From NCBI GenBank assembly GCA_965232015.1, contig OZ246946.1, forward strand, positions 2,852,001 to 2,916,000: DNA of 64,000 nucleotides. The letters run 5' to 3'. The stretch is from JAJEAO01 sp963667635. Its GTDB lineage: Bacteria > Acidobacteriota > Vicinamibacteria > Marinacidobacterales > Marinacidobacteraceae. A program made the translations under genes and the position numbers. Below the pieces are notes generated by a model. That model was given only the letters and a program-made list of their open reading frames with translations, searched no databases and had not been told where the DNA came from. Positions 34,831-42,213 of this stretch are shown here, one piece after another (position 1 is the first letter of the stretch; every line of letters begins with the position of its first letter).

Positions 34831-35655
34831 ATGGCCCGCCATTCAAAGCGCCACCACTACGTACCGCGTTTCGTTCTGCGGGAGTTCCGCAATGCACGTG
34901 GCCACCTTCATCTGCTCGACCGGACCAGAGAGCAGTTGTATCACGGCACACCAAACAACGTTTTCTTCGAGAAGCACCTGTACCGCACCTTCAATCCAGC
35001 AACCGATGCACATAGCGACGACGTGGAGAAGAGGTTGAGTGTGATCGAGAGTAATGCGGCTCCAGTGGTTCAGAAGATCATTCGATCAGCCAGATCCGGT
35101 ATGCACCCCAATCTCTCCGCCGCCGAACGCTATGCTTGGGCTCACTTCTATCATGCTCAATCACGACGTACACGAGAAAATCTCGCTTCCTGTCTAAAGG
35201 GTGACGACGCACTTGGCGCCAGAGCAGAGGCCTTGGGCATCTCTCTTCATGAGATCGATCGAGAGATCATACGGAGCGCATTGCCCATGTTCGCGAGTGG
35301 TATGTCCCCCGGTCTGGGCGTAGAGGAGTACTGCCACAATGTCGGGTTGATGACTGCGACTGCCCGTCGGCCAAGAAATGGACTCGTGATCGGTAGCGCC
35401 GGGATGCCCTTGGGCTCTAGTGAGCCGGATAGATTCTTCCGTGGCTGGTTGCCGCTGACTCCGGATGTTGCGGTGCGTGCAACCGTATGGCCCAACAAGG
35501 AGATCATGGTTCTGATTCCACGCCATGCCTCTGTTCTGGTCAACAAGATCAACCTGACATCCGCGCGGCACAGCAGAGTCATTGCCGCACGGCGTGAGTC
35601 CGACCTGCGCGCAGTCATCAAGCGTCTTGGTGATGCTTCAGTACCAATGACATGA
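34831..35655 (+). CDS. DUF4238 domain protein
   Basis: This 274-residue protein begins with the DUF4238 hallmark HHYVPRFVLREF at residues 8-19, a motif with paired histidines and arginine suggestive of a metal- or nucleic-acid-binding active site. It continues with the family's NNVFFEKHLYRT element (about 42-53) and a long helical body. It has no signal peptide or membrane segment. DUF4238 genes recur near defence and mobile genes, but their activity is unknown to me. It lies 41 bases after the membrane-protein gene on the same strand and shares the lower G+C content, so it probably belongs to the same cassette. Confidence 0.82.
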   Translation: MARHSKRHHYVPRFVLREFRNARGHLHLLDRTREQLYHGTPNNVFFEKHLYRTFNPATDAHSDDVEKRLSVIESNAAPVVQKIIRSARSGMHPNLSAAERYAWAHFYHAQSRRTRENLASCLKGDDALGARAEALGISLHEIDREIIRSALPMFASGMSPGLGVEEYCHNVGLMTATARRPRNGLVIGSAGMPLGSSEPDRFFRGWLPLTPDVAVRATVWPNKEIMVLIPRHASVLVNKINLTSARHSRVIAARRESDLRAVIKRLGDASVPMT

Positions 35656-35750
35656 ATTCGCCGGCGGGCGCCCGAAGCGCCGTCCGCTCTGATCAGAGGC
35701 GAATCTCTCTCGTGATGTCGAGATGCTGGCTCTGATGGCAGAATGCGATC

Positions 35751-35987
35751 ATGTCCGTTCAGATCACCGTTCGAAACGTTCCCGAGCGGGTGCGCGACGA
35801 GCTGGCCGCGCGCGCTGCCCGGAAGCGCCAGTCCATGCAGGAGTTCCTGCGCTGCGAGTTGGAGCGGATTGCGTCCTTCCCATCCATCGGCGACTGGCTG
35901 GAAGGGGTCCGGGACCGGGCGGAAGCGGCTGACAGCCGGGTTCCCCCATCGGTCATCCTCGCCGCCCGCGACCGGGACCGCACGTGA
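35751..35987 (+). CDS. FitA-like ribbon-helix-helix antitoxin
   Basis: This 78-residue protein has the FitA ribbon-helix-helix start (VQITVRNVPERVRDELAARAA, residues 3-23) with RQSMQEFLRCELER as the second helix. It should bind DNA as a dimer and neutralise a PIN toxin. The following toxin gene overlaps its stop (GTGA at 35985-35988) but is broken. The antitoxin reading frame itself looks intact and could still regulate or protect against related toxins. Confidence 0.8.
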   Translation: MSVQITVRNVPERVRDELAARAARKRQSMQEFLRCELERIASFPSIGDWLEGVRDRAEAADSRVPPSVILAARDRDRT

Positions 35988-36390
35988 TCGCCGCCCCGGC
36001 CCATCCGTCCTGGTCGCTGCGCTCGTGGACGCCGGACCGGAGGGTCGCTGGGCCCGCTCGATGTTGGCCCGGGGCACGCTGGCCGGTCCTGAACTACTGT
36101 TCGCCGAGGTGACCAACGTGCTCCGGCGGTTGGAGCAGGCCGGGCAAATCCCGGCATTCCAGGCGGCCGTCGCACAGCGGGATGCAATGCGTCTGAACGT
36201 GCAGACCTTTCCGTACTCGCCGTTCGCCGCCCGCGTCTGGGAGCTCCGGAAGAACCTGACCGCCTAGGACGGGTGGTATGTGGCGCTGGCCGAGACCCTG
36301 GATTGCCCCCTGGCGACATTGGATGGGCGTCTCGCCCGCAGTTTCGGACCGGCCTGCGAAATCATCGTTCCGGGCGGCGAAGGCTCCTGA
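35985..36390 (+). pseudogene. Broken FitB/VapC-like PIN toxin
   Basis: The expected PIN protein can be followed in one frame as SVLVAALVDAGPEGRWARS, then a body with LLFAEVTNVLRR, then NLTA-stop-DGWYVALAE and LDCPLATLDGRLARSFG to a natural stop at 36390. Two lesions kill it. The start GTG at 35985 is in a different frame from SVLVAAL, so there is a frameshift within the first ten codons (removing the first catalytic Asp as well). A TAG at 36265-36267 sits where the family has Tyr before the Asp of the active site. The upstream antitoxin is intact. Confidence 0.88.
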
Positions 36391-36578
36391 CCGGCGGGGC
36401 ATTGCGAGCGCCGCGTGGAAGAGTGGAAGACCCCACGCCTCCCGCCGAAGCCCCGGTGAGGACGGTCTCAATGCGTACCGCGGAGGGTGCGGCAGGCCTG
36501 CGAGCTCCCCGAGCGCCCGCGTGAACCAGGTCCCGTCGGCGGGCTAGGGTTCCGGGCTCTTCGACAGGAGGTTTCGCA

Positions 36579-37679
36579 ATGGCGAGTTTCGAAGTACCGG
36601 TGCTGCGCGTGGACCGGATCGACGAGCATCCCAACGCGGACGCGCTGGAGATCGCGGTGGTGCGGGGCTACCGCTGCGTGGTCCGGATCGGGGCGCACCA
36701 GGCCGGGGATCTGGTGGCCTACATCCCCGAGGACGCCATCGTGCCCGAGGAACTGCTGCGGGCCATGCGGCTCTGGGACCAGGCGAAGGGCCGCGGAATG
36801 CTCGCCGGGCAGCGCGGCGAGCGGGTGAAGGCGATCCGCCTGCGGGGGATCGTGAGCCAGGGCCTTCTCTATCCGGTGGAGGGACGGGAGACCGGGGAGG
36901 ATCTCGCCGACGAGCTCGACATCGTGAAGTACGAACCGGAGATCCCGGTTCACATGCAGGGTGAGGTGTGCCAGGTCCGTGGCCACACCCTGTCCTACGA
37001 CGTGGAGAGCATCCAGAAGCACCCGGATCTCCTCGTGGAAGGCGAAGAAGTCGTCTTCACCGAGAAACTCCACGGCACGTTCACCGGCTTCGGGTTCGAT
37101 CCGGGTCTCTCCCACCCACAGCTCCTCGACGGCGGGACGCTCATCTCGTCGAAGGGTCTCGCCGACACCGGCTTCGCATTCCAGTGGAACGAAGCGAACG
37201 CGTCGAACCTCTACGTGATGTCGTTCCGGGCGGCGCTGCTCGAGACCGGCGCGTGGGACACGGTGCGGGCGGAGTGCTCCCGTACCGGACAGCCTCTCTT
37301 CGTCCTCGGCGAGACCTTCGGCAAGAAGGTGCAGGACCTCCACTACGGGCAGCAGGGACGGTCCTTCCGGGTCTTCGACATCTACGTCGGGCAGCCGCGG
37401 CGGGGCCGGTTCCTCGACTACGACGACATGGTGGCGAAGGCGAAGGCCCTCGGTCTCGAACCGGTCCCGCGCCTCTACCGGGGGCCCTACTCGCTCGCCG
37501 CCGCCGAGGCGCACCGGGACGGGAAGACCACGCTGCGGGGCAAGCACGTCCGGGAAGGCATCGTGATCGCCCCGGTCCGCGAGCGGGAGTGCCCGGATCT
37601 CCCCGGCAACCGGCTGAAGCTCAAGTTCGTCTCGCCGAAGTACCTCCTCCGTCGCGGGAAAGTCACCGACTTCAACTGA
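36579..37679 (+). CDS. ATP-dependent RNA ligase (Deinococcus Rnl5-like)
   Basis: This 366-residue protein has an AGGAGG site seven bases before its ATG. Residues 1-120 resemble the N-terminal OB domain of the Deinococcus radiodurans RNA ligase. The nucleotidyltransferase domain then shows motif I with the lysine that becomes adenylated (TEKLHGT, K163), a GE motif (LFVLGETFG, about 245), motif IV (REGIVIAP, E326) and motif V (RLKLKFVS, K347/K349). Such enzymes seal nicked RNA, with a preference for 3'-OH/5'-phosphate breaks held on a bridging strand. It acts in the cytoplasm. It stands alone, downstream of the PIN toxin relic, and could repair RNA cut by toxins; that link is speculation. Confidence 0.88.
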   Translation: MASFEVPVLRVDRIDEHPNADALEIAVVRGYRCVVRIGAHQAGDLVAYIPEDAIVPEELLRAMRLWDQAKGRGMLAGQRGERVKAIRLRGIVSQGLLYPVEGRETGEDLADELDIVKYEPEIPVHMQGEVCQVRGHTLSYDVESIQKHPDLLVEGEEVVFTEKLHGTFTGFGFDPGLSHPQLLDGGTLISSKGLADTGFAFQWNEANASNLYVMSFRAALLETGAWDTVRAECSRTGQPLFVLGETFGKKVQDLHYGQQGRSFRVFDIYVGQPRRGRFLDYDDMVAKAKALGLEPVPRLYRGPYSLAAAEAHRDGKTTLRGKHVREGIVIAPVRERECPDLPGNRLKLKFVSPKYLLRRGKVTDFN

Positions 37680-37706
37680 TTCCGGCGTGGGGCGGTCGCC
37701 GCGCTT

Positions 37707-37767
37707 CGGCGCCGCCTTGGAGTCCGGCGCCGCCTTGGAGTCCGGCGCCGCCTTGGAGTCCGGCGCC
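37707..37767. repeat. Three 18-bp tandem repeats before the antiporter gene
   Basis: The unit CGGCGCCGCCTTGGAGTC occurs three times (37707-37724, 37725-37742, 37743-37760), followed by a partial unit. The TGGAGTCCGGCGCC junction is shared with the dispersed palindromic repeats of this window. It lies in the 133-base gap between the RNA ligase and antiporter genes. Confidence 0.92.
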
Positions 37768-37812
37768 ACCTGAGGGGCTGCTTCGGTAGCCTCCGACCCG
37801 GAACCGAATCCC

Positions 37813-39810
37813 TTGCACCTGCTTCTCGACCTCACGCTCCTGGTGGGCGTGGCCATCCCGATCGTCGCGCTGGCGCACCGGCTCAAGGCGCCGCCGATCG
37901 TCGGGTTCCTCGCCGCGGGGATCCTGCTCGGCCCCAGCGGGTTCTCGCTCATCGAGGCGCACGAAGAGGTCTCGCTTCTCGCCGAGCTCGGCGTCGCGCT
38001 CCTGCTCTTCTCGGTCGGACTCGAGCTCTCCCTGTCGCACGTGCGCCAGTGGGCTCGACAGGTGCTCGTCGGCGGAGGACTCCAGGTCGGGGGCACGATC
38101 GGCGCAGTCGCCGGACTCGCGTGGTTGGGAGGGGTCCCCGCCGGGAGCGCCGTGTTCTACGGCGCGCTCGCGGCGCTTTCCTCCACGGCGATCGTCACCC
38201 GCGCCTACGCCGACCGCGCCGAGCTGGACACGCCGACCGGCCGCTCGGTGCTCTCGGTCCTCATCTTCCAGGATCTGTGCGTCCTGCCGCTGATCCTGCT
38301 CGTTCCGGTGCTGGCCGATCGCGGCGGCGCCGAGTTCGAATCGTTGACTTCGGACCTCGGCCAGGGGCTCGTCATCATGGCCGGCTTGGTCGTGGCGGGG
38401 CGTTTCCTGGTTCGTCCGCTCCTCGACCGGATCGTGCTGTTGCGGGACCGCGAGCTGTTCACGCTGTGCATCGGATTCGTGGGGATCGCGGCGGCGCTGG
38501 TGACGGAGACGGCCGGCTTCTCCATCGCCATCGGCGCGTTCATCGCCGGCCTGATCGTCTCGGAATCGGAGTACGGCGCTCAGGCGCTGGCGGACGCGCT
38601 CCCCTTCCGGGCGATGTTCAGCGGCATCTTCTTCATTTCGATCGGGATGCTCCTGGATCTCGGGGCCCTCGCCCGCGAACCGGCGCTGCTCGCGGCCCTG
38701 CTCGTCGGGGTTCTGCTCCTCAAGGCGGCGCTGATCGCGGGGTCCGTTCTCGCGGCTGGCGGAGGCCGACTCAACGCGCTGGCAAGCGGCGTCAGCCTCG
38801 CGCAGGTGGGCGAGTTCTCCATCGTGCTCGCGGCCGCCGGGCTGCCGCTCGGCCTGTTCCGCGAGGGGGACTACCAGCGCTTTCTGGCAGTGGCCGTGCT
38901 GTCCATGACCGCGGCGCCGTTCCTGATCGGAGTCGCCCAGCCCATGGCCGAGCGGCTGATTCGGGGATCCCGCCGGGAAGCGGAAGCGACGAACGAGGAC
39001 ATCCCGGCCCACCTGTCCGATCACACGATCATCGTCGGATACGGCCCCGCCGGGCGCTACCTGGCGAGGGCTCTCCACGCCGCCGGAATCCGCGCCATCG
39101 CGGTCACGCGCGACCCGAACCGGCTGCGCCGCGCCCGAGAGGACGAGATCCCCACGGCGTTCGGAGACGGCGCCGAAGCCGCCGTTCTCGAGCATGCCGG
39201 AGTTCGCCGCGCCCGGCTCGTGGTGTTCACGCTGGATTCGCCCACGGACGAGCGACGGGGCGTCGCCACCGTGCGGGACCTGAACCCGTCCGCGCGGATC
39301 ACTGTCTGCACCCGCGCCGCCGAGATCGGCCCCGAACTCGCCGCCCTGGGCGCCGACCACGTGATCGCCGAGGAGTTCGAGACCTCCATCGAACTCTTCG
39401 CCAAGGGGCTCGAAAGCTACCGGATCCCGGTGCACCGCATCTGGCGGGAGACCGAGGCGCTCCGGACCGCGCACTACGGACTCCTCCGGGGCACGGCCTC
39501 ACCCGACCTGCGCCTCGACGCGCTGAAGCATCTCGGCATCCACGACGCACTGGAGCTGGTCGAAATCCCGGACCTCGCCCGAGTCATCGGCGAGACGGCC
39601 ACGACGCTCGACCTTCGTCAACGCACCGGAGCAGTCCAGGTCGCCGTGGTCCGGGACGGCCAGCCGATCTACCGGAAGACGCCGGACTATCGCTACCGCG
39701 CCGGTGACACGGTTGTGCTCGTCGGGGATCGCGAGAGTCTGGACGGGGCGATCCTGCTGTTCCGGCAGACCGGAGGCGACTCGGGATCGTCCGCCGACGC
39801 AGAGCCCTGA
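37813..39810 (+). CDS. CPA2-family cation/proton antiporter with RCK domains (KefB-like)
   Basis: This 665-residue protein starts at TTG 37813. Residues about 1-385 form the 12-helix CPA2 antiporter core, with PPIVGFLAAGILLGPSG, LLFSVGLELSL and the ion-path motif SSTAIVTRAYADR. A RCK/TrkA-N domain follows at about 400-520, beginning with the nucleotide-binding VGYGPAGRYLARAL, and a TrkA-C domain lies at about 560-650. The architecture is that of KefB/KefC or related K+/H+ or Na+/H+ exchangers gated by nucleotides, located in the inner membrane. Ion specificity is not readable. Length is normal. Confidence 0.92.
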   Translation: MHLLLDLTLLVGVAIPIVALAHRLKAPPIVGFLAAGILLGPSGFSLIEAHEEVSLLAELGVALLLFSVGLELSLSHVRQWARQVLVGGGLQVGGTIGAVAGLAWLGGVPAGSAVFYGALAALSSTAIVTRAYADRAELDTPTGRSVLSVLIFQDLCVLPLILLVPVLADRGGAEFESLTSDLGQGLVIMAGLVVAGRFLVRPLLDRIVLLRDRELFTLCIGFVGIAAALVTETAGFSIAIGAFIAGLIVSESEYGAQALADALPFRAMFSGIFFISIGMLLDLGALAREPALLAALLVGVLLLKAALIAGSVLAAGGGRLNALASGVSLAQVGEFSIVLAAAGLPLGLFREGDYQRFLAVAVLSMTAAPFLIGVAQPMAERLIRGSRREAEATNEDIPAHLSDHTIIVGYGPAGRYLARALHAAGIRAIAVTRDPNRLRRAREDEIPTAFGDGAEAAVLEHAGVRRARLVVFTLDSPTDERRGVATVRDLNPSARITVCTRAAEIGPELAALGADHVIAEEFETSIELFAKGLESYRIPVHRIWRETEALRTAHYGLLRGTASPDLRLDALKHLGIHDALELVEIPDLARVIGETATTLDLRQRTGAVQVAVVRDGQPIYRKTPDYRYRAGDTVVLVGDRESLDGAILLFRQTGGDSGSSADAEP

Positions 39811-39819
39811 TCCTGTGAA

Positions 39820-39852
39820 TGTGCATTTGAACGTGCACAAGACGGCTATAGT
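39820..39852 (+). promoter_or_regulatory. Candidate operator and -10 box of the hipBA operon
   Basis: A perfect inverted repeat TGTGCA-N8-TGCACA (39820-39825 and 39834-39839) lies just upstream of a -10-like TATAGT (39847-39852). The -10 is 15 bases before the HipB start codon. The inverted repeat covers the place expected for the -35 element, so a bound HipB dimer would block the polymerase. This matches how HipB represses its own operon; binding itself is inference. Confidence 0.55.
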
Positions 39853-39867
39853 GGCGCGGAACCGATC

Positions 39868-40209
39868 ATGGCCAACCGATCCGCCGCCGTGGAGTCGCCG
39901 CCTGCCGCCGTCGAAGCCGCGCTGTTGCGCCTGGGCGGCAACATCCGGCTGGCGCGGCTCCGCCGCAACCTGCGGATGACGGATCTGGCGGAACGAGTGG
40001 GGATCTCCCGCTTCACGCTGGCCGCGATCGAGAGCGGCCGACCCGGAGTCTCGGTGGGTTCCGTGTTGGGAGCCCTGTGGGCGCTCGGCCTGATCGAAGA
40101 CGCATGGGAGCTCGCGTCGCCGGACCGGGACGAGGAGGGCAAGGCGCTGGAGCGGGCCCGGGCGCCGCGTCGGGCGCGCGTGCGCACCTCCCTCGGCAAT
40201 GACTTCTGA
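39868..40209 (+). CDS. hipB: HipB-like helix-turn-helix antitoxin
   Basis: This 113-residue protein carries an XRE-type helix-turn-helix at about residues 25-80: LGGNIRLARLRRNLRMTDLAERVGIS then RFTLAAIESGRPGVSVGSVL. HipB binds HipA and represses the operon through inverted repeats; a matching TGTGCA/TGCACA repeat sits just upstream. The gene overlaps hipA by 11 bases. A charged tail (ERARAPRRARVR) follows the fold. Confidence 0.85.
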   Translation: MANRSAAVESPPAAVEAALLRLGGNIRLARLRRNLRMTDLAERVGISRFTLAAIESGRPGVSVGSVLGALWALGLIEDAWELASPDRDEEGKALERARAPRRARVRTSLGNDF

Positions 40210-41464
40210 ACCGAGTCGGCGCGAGACATTCGTCCACATCGTTCTCCCCGGGGAGACGAACTTCACGGTCGCGGCGCGCTTCCGGGTCACACGAACGCCG
40301 ACGAGGGTGCATCTCGGGGAGTTCGTGTACGGCGCCTCGTATCTCGATCGCCCGAATGCGGTGGAACTCGATCCGGCCGAGCTGACCCTCGGGAGCCGCG
40401 TTCGCGAGACGGTGCGTCTGAAAGGCTTCTTCGGTGCCATTCGCGACGCGATGCCTGACGCTTGGGGGCGGCGGCTCATCGAGAGACGCCTCGGCCGCGG
40501 CCCTCTGGATGAATTCGACTACCTGCTCGGCGGCGACGTGGACCGCGTGGGGGCGCTGGGGTTCGGATCGGACGCTTCGGGCCTCAAGGCCTCCGTCGTG
40601 ACGCCCGACATCCTGTCGCTCGAGCGGTTGGCGGAATCTGTTGACAGGCTGATCCGGGAAGAAACCCATCCCGATGCGCAACGCGCGCGCGATCTGCTCC
40701 TCCCGGGAAGTTCGCTCGGGGGCGCCCGCCCCAAGATCACCGTGCGGGACGGAGATGATCTGTGGCTGGCCAAGTTCGCCGGACCCGACGACCGATGGGA
40801 CGAGCCCCGCGTCGAGCACGGCCTGTTGTGGCTCGCCCGCGAGTGTGGACTCCGGGCCGCCATGAGCCGCGTGGAAGTCGTGGGCGAGCGGGCGGTCCTG
40901 CTCGTGCGGCGGTTCGACCGCCATCCGGCCGGCGGCGGGTTCCTCCGCCACCGATTCGTGAGCGGCCTCACCCTGCTGCGAGCGGAGGAGAGCGCGACGG
41001 CGCGAGAGCGCTGGTCGTATCTCCTCCTCGCGGACGAGGTCCGGCGCGCCAGCTCCTCGCCTCGGGCCGATCTTCGCGAGCTCTTCGCGCGGATGTGCTT
41101 CAACGCCGCCGTGAGCAACACCGACGACCACCCGCGCAACCACGGGGTCGTCGGAGAGCAGCGCGGCTGGCGGCTCAGCCCGGCATACGACCTGACGCCG
41201 ACGCCGACGATCTCCCGCGAACCTCCCTTCCTCGCGATGGAGTGCGGGACCCAAGGGAGAGCCGCGAGCCGGCGCAACCTCCTCAGCGGGGCGGGGCGCT
41301 TCCTCCTCCGCCAGCCGGAGGCGGAGGGCATCCTCGACTCGGTTGTCGGGACCGTCCGGTCGTCCTGGCGCGAAGCGATGCGCCGCGCCGGGGTTTCGAT
41401 CCGGGACGTCGAGCGGATCGCTCCGGCCCTCTCGACCGATCTTCGGCCGGTGTCTCCAACATGA
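40199..41464 (+). CDS. hipA: HipA-like serine/threonine kinase toxin
   Basis: This 421-residue kinase has the HipA order: an N-terminal subdomain (HLGEFVYGASYLDRPNAVELDP), the Gly/Ser-rich loop GSSLGGARPK (about 181-190), the ATP-binding Lys in LWLAKF (about 201), catalytic loop NTDDHPRNHG (about 306-315) and the metal-binding LSPAYDLTPTP (about 325-335). In E. coli, HipA phosphorylates glutamyl-tRNA synthetase and causes dormancy. The target here is unknown. Residues needed for catalysis all look intact, so the toxin is probably active and held by the overlapping HipB. Confidence 0.92.
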   Translation: MTSEPSRRETFVHIVLPGETNFTVAARFRVTRTPTRVHLGEFVYGASYLDRPNAVELDPAELTLGSRVRETVRLKGFFGAIRDAMPDAWGRRLIERRLGRGPLDEFDYLLGGDVDRVGALGFGSDASGLKASVVTPDILSLERLAESVDRLIREETHPDAQRARDLLLPGSSLGGARPKITVRDGDDLWLAKFAGPDDRWDEPRVEHGLLWLARECGLRAAMSRVEVVGERAVLLVRRFDRHPAGGGFLRHRFVSGLTLLRAEESATARERWSYLLLADEVRRASSSPRADLRELFARMCFNAAVSNTDDHPRNHGVVGEQRGWRLSPAYDLTPTPTISREPPFLAMECGTQGRAASRRNLLSGAGRFLLRQPEAEGILDSVVGTVRSSWREAMRRAGVSIRDVERIAPALSTDLRPVSPT

Positions 41465-41500
41465 GAGCGCCAGCGGGAAGCCGAGCAAGTCGACCGCGGA

Positions 41501-41899
41501 TCAGCTCAGGGTCGGCGCAAGACCGGAAGCCACGATGCGACGGTCCTGGGTGACCAGCGTCGCCCCGAGCAGCCTCGCGGTGGCGAGCAGGATCCGATCC
41601 GCCGGGTCCCGGTGAAACGTCTCAGGCAGGTCGGCCAGCTCGGCGGCGATGGCGGGGCTCACGCCCACGCGGCGAACGAGCGGAGGCGCGACCGCCCGCT
41701 CCAGCCATTCCCGAAGCGGAATGCTGAAGCGCAACCGACCCAGACCGTGAAGCATCGCGACTTCCCACAGCGTGATGTCGGACACGAGCAGCGGAGAAGT
41801 CTCGGACGCCGTTTCGACGGCGCCCCGCTGCCGCCGGGAGAGCTGGTCCCGATCCGACAGCCACCAGACGAGGATGTGGGTGTCGAGCAGCAGGCTCAA
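41501..41899 (-). CDS. VapC-like PIN domain toxin
   Basis: This 132-residue PIN protein shows D6 in LLLDTHILVWWL, E46 in TLWEVAML, D98 in RDPADRILLATA and D117 in VTQDRRI, the four acidic positions of the family. The LDTHxLxWW start and the FHRDPADRxLxATA motif are typical of the subgroup paired with Phd/YefM antitoxins. Its start overlaps the antitoxin stop by four bases. The predicted activity is site-specific RNA cleavage. It is convergent with hipA, 36 bases away. Confidence 0.9.
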   Translation of the reverse strand: MSLLLDTHILVWWLSDRDQLSRRQRGAVETASETSPLLVSDITLWEVAMLHGLGRLRFSIPLREWLERAVAPPLVRRVGVSPAIAAELADLPETFHRDPADRILLATARLLGATLVTQDRRIVASGLAPTLS

Positions 41900-42126
41900 C
41901 GGGCGAGGCTCTCCCAGTGCTCTTCAGGCACCGCCGGACTCACGATGTCCCCCCGCACGACAACCGTGTCCCGAAGGCCGTCCTGCGGATAGGCGTTGTG
42001 GTCCTGCGTCACCGGGCCCAGCTCGGCGACCGGCTGACCTCGCTTCAGGATCGTCAAGCGCTCCCCGCTCGAACGCACTTCGTCCAGGATCGCGAGGCAC
42101 TTCGCCTTGAACTCGGTGGCGGTCAT
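41896..42126 (-). CDS. Phd/YefM-family antitoxin
   Basis: The ATG at 42126 (76 residues) is preceded by AGGA at a good distance and begins directly with the family motif MTATEFKAKCLAILDEV; ATGs at 42135 and 42150 are also in frame. Residues 20-40 (GERLTILKRGQPVAEL) complete the YefM-like DNA-binding fold. The C-terminal part would wrap the PIN toxin encoded next. The overlap with the toxin gene indicates one transcript and autoregulation. Confidence 0.87.
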   Translation of the reverse strand: MTATEFKAKCLAILDEVRSSGERLTILKRGQPVAELGPVTQDHNAYPQDGLRDTVVVRGDIVSPAVPEEHWESLAR

Positions 42127-42141
42127 CGTCCTCATGCGACC

Positions 42142-42170
42142 AGTATTCATGACCAGTCACGATAGCGCAA
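42142..42170 (-). promoter_or_regulatory. Candidate promoter of the Phd/VapC pair
   Basis: On the minus strand TTGCGC (42170-42165), a 17-base spacer and AATACT (42147-42142) resemble -35 and -10 boxes upstream of the antitoxin start at 42126. Two direct copies of ACTGGTC (plus-strand 42138-42144 and 42151-42157, 13 bases apart) overlap the -10 and spacer and could be antitoxin-binding sites. By inspection only. Confidence 0.35.
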
Positions 42171-42213
42171 GGAGTTGCCGGTGTTTGAACGGGCGGACTC
42201 CGCTCGAACGCGC

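Noticed and set aside
33837..35655. Complete Thoeris system
   Set aside because: The TIR protein is ThsB-like, but no ThsA (SIR2/SLOG or Macro effector) gene is adjacent; the neighbours are a membrane protein and a DUF4238 protein.
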